In this document: positions 25,759 to 34,180 of the stretch, one piece after another
How positions within the stretch are numbered: the stretch's first letter is position 1
Layout: every line of letters starts with the position of its first letter
DNA from: UBA5794 sp963714375
GTDB lineage: Bacteria; Actinomycetota; Acidimicrobiia; Spongiisociales; UBA5794
DNA: 64,000 bases
Assembly: GCA_963714375.1 (NCBI GenBank)
Contig: CAVQOG010000006.1
Location: forward strand, 372,001 to 436,000
Reading direction: 5' to 3'
Translations under genes and position numbers: made by a program
Notes under the pieces: generated by a model
The model's database searches: none
The model's input: the letters and a program-made list of their open reading frames with translations, nothing else
What the model was told of the DNA's origin: nothing

Positions 25759-26532
25759 CTATCGATATGCCGGTTCGATGAAACGGTTGCGCAAGCTCAT
25801 GACCGCCTTTGTGTGGATCTGGCAGATCCGCGATTCCGTGACGTTGAGAACACCGCCGATTTCAGCGAGGGTGAGGCCCTCGTAGTAGTAGAGGGTGAGG
25901 ACAAGGCGTTCTCGATCAGGGAGACGGTTGATGGAGTCAGCAAGCAGATACCTCGTCTCCTCCTTCTCGAAGTTCCTCGATGGGTCGACCGCTGTCTTGT
26001 CGGCGATCATCTCCGTCATCGATCCCGATTCTCTCTCAGTCGGGTTCAGGAGTTCGTCGAGGGCTACGAATCCGAGGTTTGCAATCTCGCCGAGGTGATC
26101 CCGAAGTGTTCCGACAGGGACCTCCATGGCTTCAGCGACCTCCTCCTCGGTGGGGGTGCGCTGGAGTCGGTGCTCAAGCTCGGCCATGGTGCGCTGAATC
26201 TCTCGCGCTCTGGCTCGTACCGAACGCGGCACCCAGTCAAGGGCACGAAGTTCATCGAGGATCGCGCCCTTGATGCGGTTGACAGCGTACGTCTCGAATT
26301 TGAAGCCCCTTTCGGGTTCAAACTTGTCGACAGCATCAATGAGGCCAAATGTTCCGAATGAGACAAGGTCTGAGTGATCGACGTTCTTGGGAAGGCCGGA
26401 CCCGACCCTGCCAGCGACGAACTTCACCAGCGGCGAGAAGTGGAGAATCAGACCCTCACGCGCACGCTCGTCTCCGGTCGCCTTGTAGGACGCCCAAAGA
26501 TCATCGAGCTCGTGCTTTTCCTTCTCAGGCAC
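25759..26532 (-). CDS. whiG: WhiG/FliA-type RNA polymerase sigma factor
   Basis: 257 residues. Sigma-70 group 3: region 2 (SPLVKFVAGRVG, DLVSFGTFGLIDAVDKFEPERGFKFETYAVNRIKGAILDELR), region 3 (SVRARAREIQRTM...LQRTPTEEEVAEAM), region 4 (LPDRERLVLTLYYYEGLTLAEIGGVLNVTESRICQIHTKA). In Streptomyces WhiG drives sporulation genes and lies at this same place upstream of rpsB; elsewhere the family drives flagellar genes. No flagellar genes or anti-sigma gene are seen here. GTG 26532 overlaps the xerC end by 8 bases. A small hairpin (GGAAGC/GCTTCC) follows the stop. Confidence 0.92.
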   Translation of the reverse strand: MPEKEKHELDDLWASYKATGDERAREGLILHFSPLVKFVAGRVGSGLPKNVDHSDLVSFGTFGLIDAVDKFEPERGFKFETYAVNRIKGAILDELRALDWVPRSVRARAREIQRTMAELEHRLQRTPTEEEVAEAMEVPVGTLRDHLGEIANLGFVALDELLNPTERESGSMTEMIADKTAVDPSRNFEKEETRYLLADSINRLPDRERLVLTLYYYEGLTLAEIGGVLNVTESRICQIHTKAVMSLRNRFIEPAYR

Positions 26533-27415
26533 GCGGGTGACTTCTTTCGTAGGTCTCTGCCATGTGCTTGCGGGTCACTGAAGTGTATATCTGCGTCGTT
26601 GCGAGTTCGGTATGACCCAACAATTCTTGTACAGAACGCAAATCGGCTCCGTTTTCGAGGAGGTGTGTCGCGAACGAGTGGCGAAGCGCATGCGGGAATG
26701 ATCCCACGCGCCTGCTCACGATGCGACGAATACTCCTAGTAGTTAGGTTACCACCCCGGGCACCAATCCAGAGAGCGTTCGACGTACCACCGGCAAGCAA
26801 CTCACTCCGAGAGCCCGAGAGGTATCGATCAACGGCATCAACGACGGTCCGGCTGAGCGGTACGGCCCGTTGCTTGGATCCCTTGCCCTTGACGACAATG
26901 AAGACGCGGCCGTCAAAGTCATCCGATCGCAATGACACGAGCTCCGATACTCGAAGACCGGTGCCGTACAGCACTTCGAGAATGGCACGATCTCGGATGT
27001 CGACGGGATCATCACCGTCGACACTGTCGATCATGACACCAAGCGAGAGCGATGGAATGGCCTTGGGAAGTGTCCCCGGACGTTTCGGATTCGGTACGCC
27101 AACAGCAGGATTGGCGTCGATGAGGTCACGATTTGCGGCGTCGTGAAGGAAGCTGCGGACAGATGACGCCTTGCGTGAAACGGACCGTGGTGCATAGCGG
27201 CGAGTCGACAGGTTTGCGACGAAGCGCCTGACAAGCCTTCGATCGACCTGTTCAAGATTCGTGATGCCACAGCGATCACAGAACTCAACGAATCCACTGA
27301 GATCGCGCGTGTACGCGTCAAGCGTATGAGTTGAGAGTCCACGTTCGATCGCACAGCGCTGCACATACGCATCGACGGCCACGGAAATGGCCAGGGAAGT
27401 TGAACGGGTCGGCAT
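26525..27415 (-). CDS. xerC: XerC-like tyrosine recombinase
   Basis: 296 residues. N-terminal SAM-like core-binding domain (12-100, THTLDAYTRDLSGFVEFC) and catalytic domain with the full set of residues: Arg155 (GTGLRVSELV), Lys178, His242 and Arg245 (HALRHSF), His268 (LLGHTEL) and nucleophile Tyr277 (QIYT). Length and the dprA/whiG neighbourhood fit XerC, which resolves chromosome dimers at dif with XerD, rather than a phage integrase. No att site or prophage genes are nearby. Confidence 0.92.
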   Translation of the reverse strand: MPTRSTSLAISVAVDAYVQRCAIERGLSTHTLDAYTRDLSGFVEFCDRCGITNLEQVDRRLVRRFVANLSTRRYAPRSVSRKASSVRSFLHDAANRDLIDANPAVGVPNPKRPGTLPKAIPSLSLGVMIDSVDGDDPVDIRDRAILEVLYGTGLRVSELVSLRSDDFDGRVFIVVKGKGSKQRAVPLSRTVVDAVDRYLSGSRSELLAGGTSNALWIGARGGNLTTRSIRRIVSRRVGSFPHALRHSFATHLLENGADLRSVQELLGHTELATTQIYTSVTRKHMAETYERSHPRA

Positions 27416-27466
27416 CAGCCAATGGTGGCTGCACAGACCTCATTCGTCAACGTTCTCGGATCAAGC

Positions 27467-28360
27467 TCATCGAGGACTGGCCACAGGACGCTCGACGATT
27501 GGGCGCAACAGCTCGAGAACCATCGACAGATCATCGGGACCGAATACCGGGAAGGCTCCATCCCGAATCAGTGCATTGGTGCCGACCGACGTCCTGCGAT
27601 CGACATCACCTGGCACCGCGTACACAGGAACTCCGTAGTCGAGTGCGATGCGGGCGGTTATCAAGGCTCCTCCGCGGGCCGAAGCCTCAACCACCAGAAC
27701 GACATTGGACAAGCCAGCGATGATGCGATTCCGAGTGGGGAACCGCCAAGCGTCTGGCCGCGTCCCCGGAGGAAACTCCGAGACAATGGCTCCACCGGCA
27801 TCGATGACCTTGCGAAAAAGAGATCGATTCTCTTTCGGGTAGACCACATCGATTCCACATCCGAGCACAGCAACACAGCGACCATGGTCCTCATCGAGTG
27901 ATCCTGCATGGACGACACCCCGATGGGCTGCGGCGTCGATGCCACGAGCGAGTCCGCTCACGACGTTCCATCCGAGCCGCGCCGCTGTGTATCCGTACGC
28001 CTCGGCCAACTCAAGACCGTACGCCGTGCACGACCGGCTGCCGACAATGCCGATCGATGGGCCCTCACTGATACGTCCGTTCGCGAACAACCACCGCGGT
28101 CCTCCATCGACACATACAAGACCCGATGGAAATCGGGGATCATCCGACACAACAAAACTGATCCCGAGAGCATCAAGCTCAGCCTCCCGATCTTCGCCGG
28201 GTACCACAATGGCATCGCGTGCGACAGCTGACACATCCGTCTTGTTCCCGATGACCGCAGCGACGACGCTTTCGACTGATCCGTATCGCGCGACCAGCGT
28301 GTCGATCCTCCGCGGAGACAGCGCCCCGAACGCCAATCGCAGTGCTGCACGGCGATTCAT
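27467..28360 (-). CDS. dprA: DNA-processing protein DprA
   Basis: 297 residues. Rossmann-like DprA domain: DPRFPSGL, GIVGSRSCTAYG, VVSGLARGIDAAAHRGVV, AVLGCGIDVVYPKEN, FPTRNRIIAGLSNVVLVVEA. DprA loads RecA on incoming single-stranded DNA during natural transformation and is also kept in many bacteria not known to be competent. No clear C-terminal winged-helix domain is seen. It overlaps comM by 4 bases. Confidence 0.95.
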   Translation of the reverse strand: MNRRAALRLAFGALSPRRIDTLVARYGSVESVVAAVIGNKTDVSAVARDAIVVPGEDREAELDALGISFVVSDDPRFPSGLVCVDGGPRWLFANGRISEGPSIGIVGSRSCTAYGLELAEAYGYTAARLGWNVVSGLARGIDAAAHRGVVHAGSLDEDHGRCVAVLGCGIDVVYPKENRSLFRKVIDAGGAIVSEFPPGTRPDAWRFPTRNRIIAGLSNVVLVVEASARGGALITARIALDYGVPVYAVPGDVDRRTSVGTNALIRDGAFPVFGPDDLSMVLELLRPIVERPVASPR

Positions 28361-29820
28361 GTGACATCCCCGCGTAGCGTCATGGCCTCCTTGATATGTA
28401 CATCAGATGTCAACTTCGATCTGTCGAGGTCGGCGATTGTTCGTGCGACCCTCCGCACGCGGTCCCATCCGCGCGCTGTCAGACGAACCGCCTCAGGTTC
28501 CGACAGGAGGAAGGATCGGACGGATGGATCCTCGAAAGGGCTGAGATCCGATGCCGACAATGAACGGTTCAACTGCCCCCTCCCGCGTTGCACCGCCCTG
28601 GCAGCAACAACCCGCTTACGGACATCGGCGCTCGATTCTCCCGGCGGCGCCTGCATCTCGATGGGACGCAGCCGCTCTACACGAAGGCGCAGATCGAAGC
28701 GGTCCATGAGAGGGCCCGACAGCCGGGCCCGGTAGCGGTCGAGGCGTGCGCCGATGCACTCGCATTCCATCTTCCGGTCCCCTCGATAGCCACAGGGGCA
28801 CGGGTTGGATGCCGCGACCACCTGGATCGCAGTCGGAAAGCGGATGGACGCAGCTTGGCGTGACACGAGCACATGCCCAGCCTCCATCGGCTGGCGAAGG
28901 GAGTCAAGGACAGCTGGCGGGAACTCGCCGAGCTCGTCGAGAAACAGGACACCGCGATGTGCCCGCGTCACTTCTCCTGGCGTTGGGATCCCTGCACCTC
29001 CACCGACGAGAGCGGCCATCGAGATGGAGTGGTGTGGTGCCCGAAACGGAGGGCCAGAATCACCCACACACTCGGCCCCTGTCGCCGCTGCGATGAGCGC
29101 CACTTCCCGCTCCTCGTCCTCCGTGAGCTGAGGAAGCAGTGTGGGCAGACATGACGCCAGCAGCGACTTGCCTGCGCCCGGAGGACCAACCATCAACATG
29201 TGATGCCCGCCGGCCGCGGCCACTTCAAGGGACCGTCGAGCCACCGGTTGCCCTCGCACCTCTTTGAGATCGGTGCCGACTGGCTCCCCTGGAACAACGG
29301 GAGCACAGGCAACAGCTACTGATCGACCGCTCACCACCTCAACGGCATGGCGCAGATCCGTGACCGTGCGGGTCACCGCGACCATGCTGGATGGAACACA
29401 CGATGCCGGAGGGACGAGAGCAACTCCCGACGTACGCTCTGCCACACATGCGGCCACCACCGCTCCACGAGTCGGCTTCACGTTGCCGTGGAGGGACAAC
29501 TCACCAAGCGACACGAAGTCGCCCGCACGCTCACCGAGACCCTCGACTGCTTGAACGACACTCAGGGCGATCGGCAGGTCGTACAGGGCACCGGTCTTGG
29601 GAAGATCGGCAGGTGAGAGGGATACCACAACCCTGCCCGTCGGGAAGCGAAAACCAGAAGCCTTGACGGCCGACCGAACTCGTTCACGGGACTCGCGCAC
29701 AGCCGCATCGGGAAGCCCAACAATGATGAACTGGCCCCTCCCGCCGCCGACCGTCGTTTCGACCCGGACCGGACGAGGGTCAACGCCAACGAGGGCACAT
29801 GAGACAACGAATCTGTTCAT
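28357..29820 (-). CDS. comM: ComM/YifB-family AAA+ Mg-chelatase-like helicase
   Basis: 487 residues. N-terminal Lon-like fold (about 1-165, GVDPRPVRVETTVGGGRGQFIIVGLPDAAVRESRERV in parts), Walker A GPPGAGKS (about 213-220), Walker B GVLFLDELGEF, sensor region ASNPCPCGYRGD with a Cys-rich finger, and the C-terminal Mg-chelatase domain. ComM is a branch-migration helicase that aids integration of transforming DNA. With dprA it forms the comM-dprA pair usual in actinobacteria. Confidence 0.95.
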   Translation of the reverse strand: MNRFVVSCALVGVDPRPVRVETTVGGGRGQFIIVGLPDAAVRESRERVRSAVKASGFRFPTGRVVVSLSPADLPKTGALYDLPIALSVVQAVEGLGERAGDFVSLGELSLHGNVKPTRGAVVAACVAERTSGVALVPPASCVPSSMVAVTRTVTDLRHAVEVVSGRSVAVACAPVVPGEPVGTDLKEVRGQPVARRSLEVAAAGGHHMLMVGPPGAGKSLLASCLPTLLPQLTEDEEREVALIAAATGAECVGDSGPPFRAPHHSISMAALVGGGAGIPTPGEVTRAHRGVLFLDELGEFPPAVLDSLRQPMEAGHVLVSRQAASIRFPTAIQVVAASNPCPCGYRGDRKMECECIGARLDRYRARLSGPLMDRFDLRLRVERLRPIEMQAPPGESSADVRKRVVAARAVQRGRGQLNRSLSASDLSPFEDPSVRSFLLSEPEAVRLTARGWDRVRRVARTIADLDRSKLTSDVHIKEAMTLRGDVT

Positions 29821-29876
29821 ACATCAAACGTATATCGGGGGTCTGACAAGAAAGCGTTCGAGCTGTTCGTGGGTGA

Positions 29877-30656
29877 CTACCGACCCTTGAAGTCCGGTGG
29901 ACGCTTCTCCACAAAGGCTGCCGAACCTTCGACAAGATCCTCGGACGCGAGCAGGATCGCCTGACCCTGCTCCTCAAACGAGAGCGCCTGTTCAAAGGTC
30001 ATCGAAGATGATCGATCCATCGCTCGCTTGATCATCGACTGGGCCAGTGGTGCTCCCACGGCGAGATCTTCAGCGATTTCCGTCACCCGGGCTTCGAGCG
30101 TGTCGACAGGGATCACTTCGGAGACAAGTCCGATGTCGAGTGCCTCTTGCGCACCAAGAACACGACCGGTCAGGGCAAGTTCTCGTGCTCGGGCAAGGCC
30201 GACGAGGCGAGGGAGGAGCCACGTCCCACCGAAATCCACAGTGAGGCCACGTTTCACGAAGATCTCGGCGAATCGGGCACGCTCTGACGCAATGACGATG
30301 TCACATCCGATCGCAAGGTTCATCCCTGCCCCGACGGCAACGCCGTCGACGGCGGCGATGGTCGGCTTCGAAAGGCGGTGAAGGGCGTTTGCTGCAGCAT
30401 TGGTGCGTCGCATGCGGGCGGCGTTGTCAGCTGCACTCGGGACATCAGCAAGATCTCGATGCATGTCGGCACCGGAACAGAAGTTGTCGCCATCCCCGTT
30501 CACCACCAGCACCCTGGCGTCGGATTGCTCAAAACCGTTGAACGCAGCAGCAAGCTCCGTCCATCCATCGGGTGGAACTGCATTCATGCGGTCCGGGTTC
30601 GACATCGTCAACCACACGACGGCTCCACGGGTGGCTGTGGTCACAAACTCTGTCAT
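29877..30656 (-). CDS. Enoyl-CoA hydratase/isomerase family protein
   Basis: 259 residues, crotonase fold. The CoA-binding and oxyanion-hole motifs are FCSGADMHRDL and DGVAVGAGMNLAIGCDIVIASERARF; the next segment VDFGGTWLLPRLVGLARARELALTGRVL is typical. In the hydratase the catalytic Glu pair lies near AGMNLAI and GLTVDFGGT; here Asp and no matching first Glu are seen, so isomerase or another crotonase activity is possible. ATG 30656 (MTEFVTT) is chosen; the extension to 30746 would cover the start of the divergent neighbour. It is inserted between comM and yraN. Confidence 0.88.
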   Translation of the reverse strand: MTEFVTTATRGAVVWLTMSNPDRMNAVPPDGWTELAAAFNGFEQSDARVLVVNGDGDNFCSGADMHRDLADVPSAADNAARMRRTNAAANALHRLSKPTIAAVDGVAVGAGMNLAIGCDIVIASERARFAEIFVKRGLTVDFGGTWLLPRLVGLARARELALTGRVLGAQEALDIGLVSEVIPVDTLEARVTEIAEDLAVGAPLAQSMIKRAMDRSSSMTFEQALSFEEQGQAILLASEDLVEGSAAFVEKRPPDFKGR

Positions 30657-30744
30657 GACGTCAGAGTACCCGTGTCGGGCAATGCACATCGTGGCGCTGG
30701 TTTCAGGGTCCTTGCCGTAGCATCCGACCATGACCGGAAACTCC

Positions 30745-31002
30745 ATGCCAATTCGTGGCGACCTAGACGGACCACTGACTCCCCTCGACGGACCCGACGA
30801 TGAGATCGTTCAACCGATCCAGCCGTATCAGGCGCGCAAGCCCTACATCTGTCCCGGATGTGAGTCGATCATCGATGCAGGTGTCGGCCATCTGGTGGTG
30901 GTACCCCAGGACACGCCCGATCTTCGGCGGCACTGGCACCGGGGCTGCTGGTACAAGGAACGTCGCAGGCGCGGCGATCACCGTTCAGTCAACGCCTCGT
31001 AG
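30745..31002 (+). CDS. Small zinc-ribbon-like protein of unknown function
   Basis: 85 residues. The centre holds a putative metal site: CPGCESIIDAGVGH, then RRHWHRGCW; Cys, Cys, His, His and Cys could bind zinc. The N-terminus is proline/aspartate-rich and the C-terminus basic. Similar short proteins appear to occur next to yraN in actinobacteria, as far as I recall. ATG 30745 is the likely start, divergent from the enoyl-CoA hydratase gene. The last 18 bases overlap the 3' end of yraN on the other strand. Confidence 0.6.
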   Translation: MPIRGDLDGPLTPLDGPDDEIVQPIQPYQARKPYICPGCESIIDAGVGHLVVVPQDTPDLRRHWHRGCWYKERRRRGDHRSVNAS

Positions 31003-31317
31003 CCAGCGGATCTCGACGCCGGTCAATGAAATCGCAACTGCCACGATGTCGATGCGGTCAATGTTCCAGTCAATGCTTGCGACTGTACGTGTGATCAGTG
31101 ACATCTTGCGTTCGTCGACAGCTTCGATCGGATCCGAACCGTCCGACGACGTCTTCACCTCAACAGCAGCGGTCCGGCCCTCGTCTTTGACGATCAGATC
31201 GATCTCTCCCCCATCGGCCCTGACGTTGCGAGCAACCACGCGACATCCCCTGTCGACGAGGAAGCGCGCAGCGATGCTCTCGCCGAGTGGTCCCGAAGTC
31301 GGCACGTTGGGTCTCAC
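30985..31317 (-). CDS. yraN: UPF0102 (YraN) family nuclease-like protein
   Basis: 110 residues. Restriction-endonuclease-like core with GESIAARFLVDRGCRVVARNVRADGGEIDLIV and AVEVKTSS, giving the E-x-D...E-x-K catalytic pattern. In the actinobacterial order lepB-rnhB-DUF2469-yraN-comM-dprA this gene takes its normal place. Exact role unknown; the family is thought to act on DNA. Confidence 0.9.
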   Translation of the reverse strand: MRPNVPTSGPLGESIAARFLVDRGCRVVARNVRADGGEIDLIVKDEGRTAAVEVKTSSDGSDPIEAVDERKMSLITRTVASIDWNIDRIDIVAVAISLTGVEIRWLRGVD

Positions 31318-31361
31318 GTCTCGACCCTACGGATTGGGGCAGTCCATTTCTAGTGGTACCG

Positions 31362-31658
31362 CTAACGGTCTGTGCTGGCGTCGATCTCTTCGATGTTGAC
31401 GTCACGGAAGGTCATGACGCGGACACTATTGACGAATCGGGCCGGTCGGTACATGTCCCACACCCACGCATCCTCAAGGGTGATTTCGAAGTAGGCGGAA
31501 CCGCCGGCGTCGAGCGTCTTGACATCGACCTTGTTTGCGAGGTAGAAGCGGCGTTCGGTCTCGACGACGAATTTGAACATGCGAAGAACGTCGCGGTATT
31601 CGCGATAGATCTTCAGTTCAACGTCGGATTCGTATCGTTCGAGGTCCTCGTCACTCAT
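31362..31658 (-). CDS. DUF2469 family protein
   Basis: 98 residues closely matching the actinobacterial DUF2469 proteins (Rv2901c type): SDEDLERYESDVELKIYREYRDVL, FVVETERRFYLANKVDV, YFEITLEDAWVWDMYRPARFVNSVRV. Function unknown, almost confined to Actinomycetota, which supports the taxonomic call. It lies between lepB and yraN; the rnhB gene usually found between lepB and DUF2469 is missing. Confidence 0.92.
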   Translation of the reverse strand: MSDEDLERYESDVELKIYREYRDVLRMFKFVVETERRFYLANKVDVKTLDAGGSAYFEITLEDAWVWDMYRPARFVNSVRVMTFRDVNIEEIDASTDR

Positions 31659-31708
31659 GCGAATAGCGTAGGTCAGTGACCTGTCCTAGAGAATGCACTT
31701 GTGCAGTG

Positions 31709-32404
31709 CTAGAGCCCACCCCATCGGCTCGGGGGCCAGATGATGACAAATGCCTTCCCGACAACATCGTCAATGGGAATGGGGCCGAAGGATCGGCCGT
31801 CGGACGAATGGCACCGGTTGTCCCCCATCACCATGAGGTGACCATCAGGTACCGTCATGGGACCGAAGTCCGCCGTCCCACAGCTCGACGGTGGTTGTGC
31901 ATCTGCTGCGAGGTAGGGCTCGTCGACTGCTGCACCGTTGACGAACAGCTGGTTCTGCACAAGCTCCACTTCATCACCGGGCAACCCGATGACACGCTTG
32001 ATAAATTCGGACTGAGGCGTCGCGAGACCGATTGATTCGAACAGATTGCGAAAAGCGCTCGATACCACGTTTTCGGATGGTTCCTCGAAGCCGGGACGCG
32101 GATCGTCGAACACGACCACATTGCCTCGGGCGATCTCTCCGATGGTGTAGGAAATCTTGTTGACAAGAACTCGGTCCTCGATCTGGAGGGTCTCCTTCAT
32201 CGACCCAGACGGAATGAAGAACGCCTGGAACAAGAATGTCTTGATGACAACCGCAACAACGAGCGCCACAGCGATGAGGATGGGGAGCTCAAGCCAGAAG
32301 GGCATCGCCTTCTTCGTCGGGGGCTCTATGGCCTCGAACTCGCCCGTGTCCATGTCGACTTCTGCATCAGCTGCACGCTGATCGTCGGGATTGGTGGGGA
32401 TCAC
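31709..32404 (-). CDS. lepB: Type I signal peptidase
   Basis: 231 residues. A cytoplasmic N-terminus, one membrane helix (about 38-60), then box B FFIPSGSMKETL (catalytic Ser68) and box D SEFIKRVIGLPGDEV (general base Lys136), and box E MGDNRCHSSDGRSFGPI. It removes signal peptides of exported proteins on the outer face of the membrane. GTG 32404 overlaps the stop of the upstream glycosylase (GTGA), which settles the start; a much longer in-frame extension to 32656 is a by-product of the overlapping gene. Confidence 0.94.
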   Translation of the reverse strand: MIPTNPDDQRAADAEVDMDTGEFEAIEPPTKKAMPFWLELPILIAVALVVAVVIKTFLFQAFFIPSGSMKETLQIEDRVLVNKISYTIGEIARGNVVVFDDPRPGFEEPSENVVSSAFRNLFESIGLATPQSEFIKRVIGLPGDEVELVQNQLFVNGAAVDEPYLAADAQPPSSCGTADFGPMTVPDGHLMVMGDNRCHSSDGRSFGPIPIDDVVGKAFVIIWPPSRWGGL

Positions 32405-33045
32405 GTCGAAACCATACCCGTGCTCTCGATAAATCCCGCTCCGTCTGTTGGGGTGTAAGACCTTCCACCGAGATAGTCGTGCCACAGCATTCGGGCGGCG
32501 GTAGACCGGTTTGGGGACCATCCCGCAGCGATCCCGTCGCAGGTTTCTTTGTCGGGAACACCATCGAGTCCGAGCACTCGACTCATGGACACGTAGAGCG
32601 CTCGGTCCCCAGTGGGCCACACATCGGGTGCATCGTTTACGAACAGCACGAAGCACGACGCTGTCCAGGCGCCGATGCCTCGTACACCCACCAACTGCTC
32701 CATGGCTTCATCCTTTCCGAGGTGCGAGATCGCATCGAGGTCGAGGCCATTGGATTCCATCAACTCGGCAATCCCGCGGACATAGCCCGTCTTCTGCCGG
32801 GAGAATCCGTCGCTTCGGAGTTCATCATCGTTGAGAGCGAGGAATTTCGATGCTGTCACTGAACCGATGCGCGCCTCAAGCCGATTGAACGCCGCGTTTG
32901 CGGAAGCAAGGGAGACCTGCTGCTCGAGTATCAGACGTGTCAGCGTCGCGAACGTTGCGGGCCGGCGCCAACGTGGTGGGTAGCCGTTCTTGGAAAGGAG
33001 CCCGGCAAAGAGAGGATGTGCCCCGGCGAGAGCGTCAACGCGCAT
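32401..33045 (-). CDS. HhH-GPD DNA glycosylase, AlkA-like
   Basis: 214 residues. All-helical glycosylase with LILEQQVSLASANAAFNRLEARIG, the helix-hairpin-helix LVGVRGIGAWTA (118-128) and catalytic Asp147 in WPTGDRAL. No [4Fe-4S] cysteines follow, so it belongs to the AlkA/3-methyladenine side of the superfamily rather than Nth. It would excise alkylated bases. It stands between rplS and lepB, an unusual place, and is coupled to lepB by a 4-base overlap. Confidence 0.86.
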   Translation of the reverse strand: MRVDALAGAHPLFAGLLSKNGYPPRWRRPATFATLTRLILEQQVSLASANAAFNRLEARIGSVTASKFLALNDDELRSDGFSRQKTGYVRGIAELMESNGLDLDAISHLGKDEAMEQLVGVRGIGAWTASCFVLFVNDAPDVWPTGDRALYVSMSRVLGLDGVPDKETCDGIAAGWSPNRSTAARMLWHDYLGGRSYTPTDGAGFIESTGMVST

Positions 33046-33064
33046 TTGATAACGCTAATGACAA

Positions 33065-33415
33065 CTACGAGTCGCGCTTTTCCTTGATACGTGTGGCCTT
33101 GCCGACCCTGTCGCGTAGGTAATACAGCTTGGCGCGACGCACGTCGCCGCGACGCGAGACCGTAATCGACTGAACGATTGGTGAATGCAATGGGAAGATT
33201 CGCTCAACGCCGACGCCGAAACTTATTTTTCGAACGGTGAACGTCGCCTTTGCTCCGTGGCCGCCCTTGCGAGCAATGACGACGCCTTCGAAGGCCTGGA
33301 CTCGCTCTCTTCCACCCTCGATGACTCGAACATCAACACGCACCGTGTCGCCGGATCCAAAAACCGGGATGTCGTCGCGCAGCTGCGCCTGTTCGATCTG
33401 TTCGATCGTGTTCAC
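33065..33415 (-). CDS. rplS: 50S ribosomal protein L19
   Basis: 116 residues. FGSGDTVRVDVRVIEGGRERVQAFEGVVIARK, TFTVRKISFGVGVERIFPLHSPIV, RRGDVRRAKLYYLRDRVGKATRIKEKR are all L19 signatures. GTG 33415 with GGAGG upstream gives the standard N-terminus; the in-frame region up to 33598 is intergenic and trmD sequence. The 94-base gap after trmD contains TAGAAT, a possible -10. Confidence 0.96.
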   Translation of the reverse strand: MNTIEQIEQAQLRDDIPVFGSGDTVRVDVRVIEGGRERVQAFEGVVIARKGGHGAKATFTVRKISFGVGVERIFPLHSPIVQSITVSRRGDVRRAKLYYLRDRVGKATRIKEKRDS

Positions 33416-33509
33416 GGGGTCCTCCGAAAATACAACAGTGAGGTGATTGAAGTGAGATTCTACAGGCCCCGTATTCGTACCGCCCGAGATGGGACCCAGG
33501 AACGTGACC

Positions 33510-34178
33510 CTAGCTATCGAGGAGGTCCGGTCTGCGACGGGCGGTGCGTTCCATGCGTTGGTCGGCGCGCCACTCGGCGATCTTGGCGTGGTCACCACTC
33601 ACAAGAACCTCAGGGACGTCCCACCCGCGGAAGCTTGCAGGTCGCGTGTAGTGGGGCTCTTCGAGGTAACCGTCTCCACGAAAGGACTCGGTCCGGGTCG
33701 ATTCGGGGTTTCCGATAACCCCGGGGAGAAGGCGGGCAACGCCTTCGATGATTGCCGCCGCGGCGACCTCTCCTCCGAGAAGCACGAAATCGCCGAGGGA
33801 TACCTCCTCGTCAATGAAATGATCCACAATGCGCTGGTCGATTCCCTCGTAGCGGCCGCACACGAGCGTGACCTCTGGCGTGGTGGCGTATCGGTCGAGA
33901 TCATCCTGTCGCAGTGGTGCCCCGCTCGGGGCGAGCAACACCCGGTGTGTCCCACCCAGTGGGTCCAGGGTCAGGGCAAGGGGCTCTGGCATCATCACCA
34001 TTCCCGCTCCCCCACCGAAGGGGGCATCGTCGACCTGTCGATGGACTCCCTCGGCGCGGTCCCTCGGGTTATGAAACTCAATCTCAAGACGTCCGGTAGC
34101 GATGGCCTTGCCGACAAACGAGACCTCAAGTGGAGTACTGAAGAACTCGGGAAACAATGTGACAAGGTGGAACCGCAC
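33510..34178 (-). CDS. trmD: tRNA (guanine-N1)-methyltransferase
   Basis: 222 residues. Trefoil-knot SPOUT enzyme: MRFHLVTLFPEFF, DDAPFGGGAGMVMMPEPL, LVCGRYEGIDQRIVDHFIDEEVSLGDFVLLGGEVAA, GNPESTRTESF. It methylates G37 of tRNAs with a 36-37 GG. It starts at GTG 34178, only 2 bases after the stop of a TetR-family regulator, whereas rimM, the usual upstream partner, is 15.7 kb away. Confidence 0.96.
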   Translation of the reverse strand: MRFHLVTLFPEFFSTPLEVSFVGKAIATGRLEIEFHNPRDRAEGVHRQVDDAPFGGGAGMVMMPEPLALTLDPLGGTHRVLLAPSGAPLRQDDLDRYATTPEVTLVCGRYEGIDQRIVDHFIDEEVSLGDFVLLGGEVAAAAIIEGVARLLPGVIGNPESTRTESFRGDGYLEEPHYTRPASFRGWDVPEVLVSGDHAKIAEWRADQRMERTARRRPDLLDS

Positions 34179-34180
34179 GG

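Noticed and set aside
26525..27415. XerC-like gene as a phage or island integrase
   Set aside because: It sits in the conserved dprA-whiG neighbourhood, has XerC length and motifs, and no phage genes or att repeats are near.
32405..32656. Long N-terminal extension of LepB
   Set aside because: It is out-of-frame glycosylase sequence; the GTGA overlap gives a standard signal peptidase.
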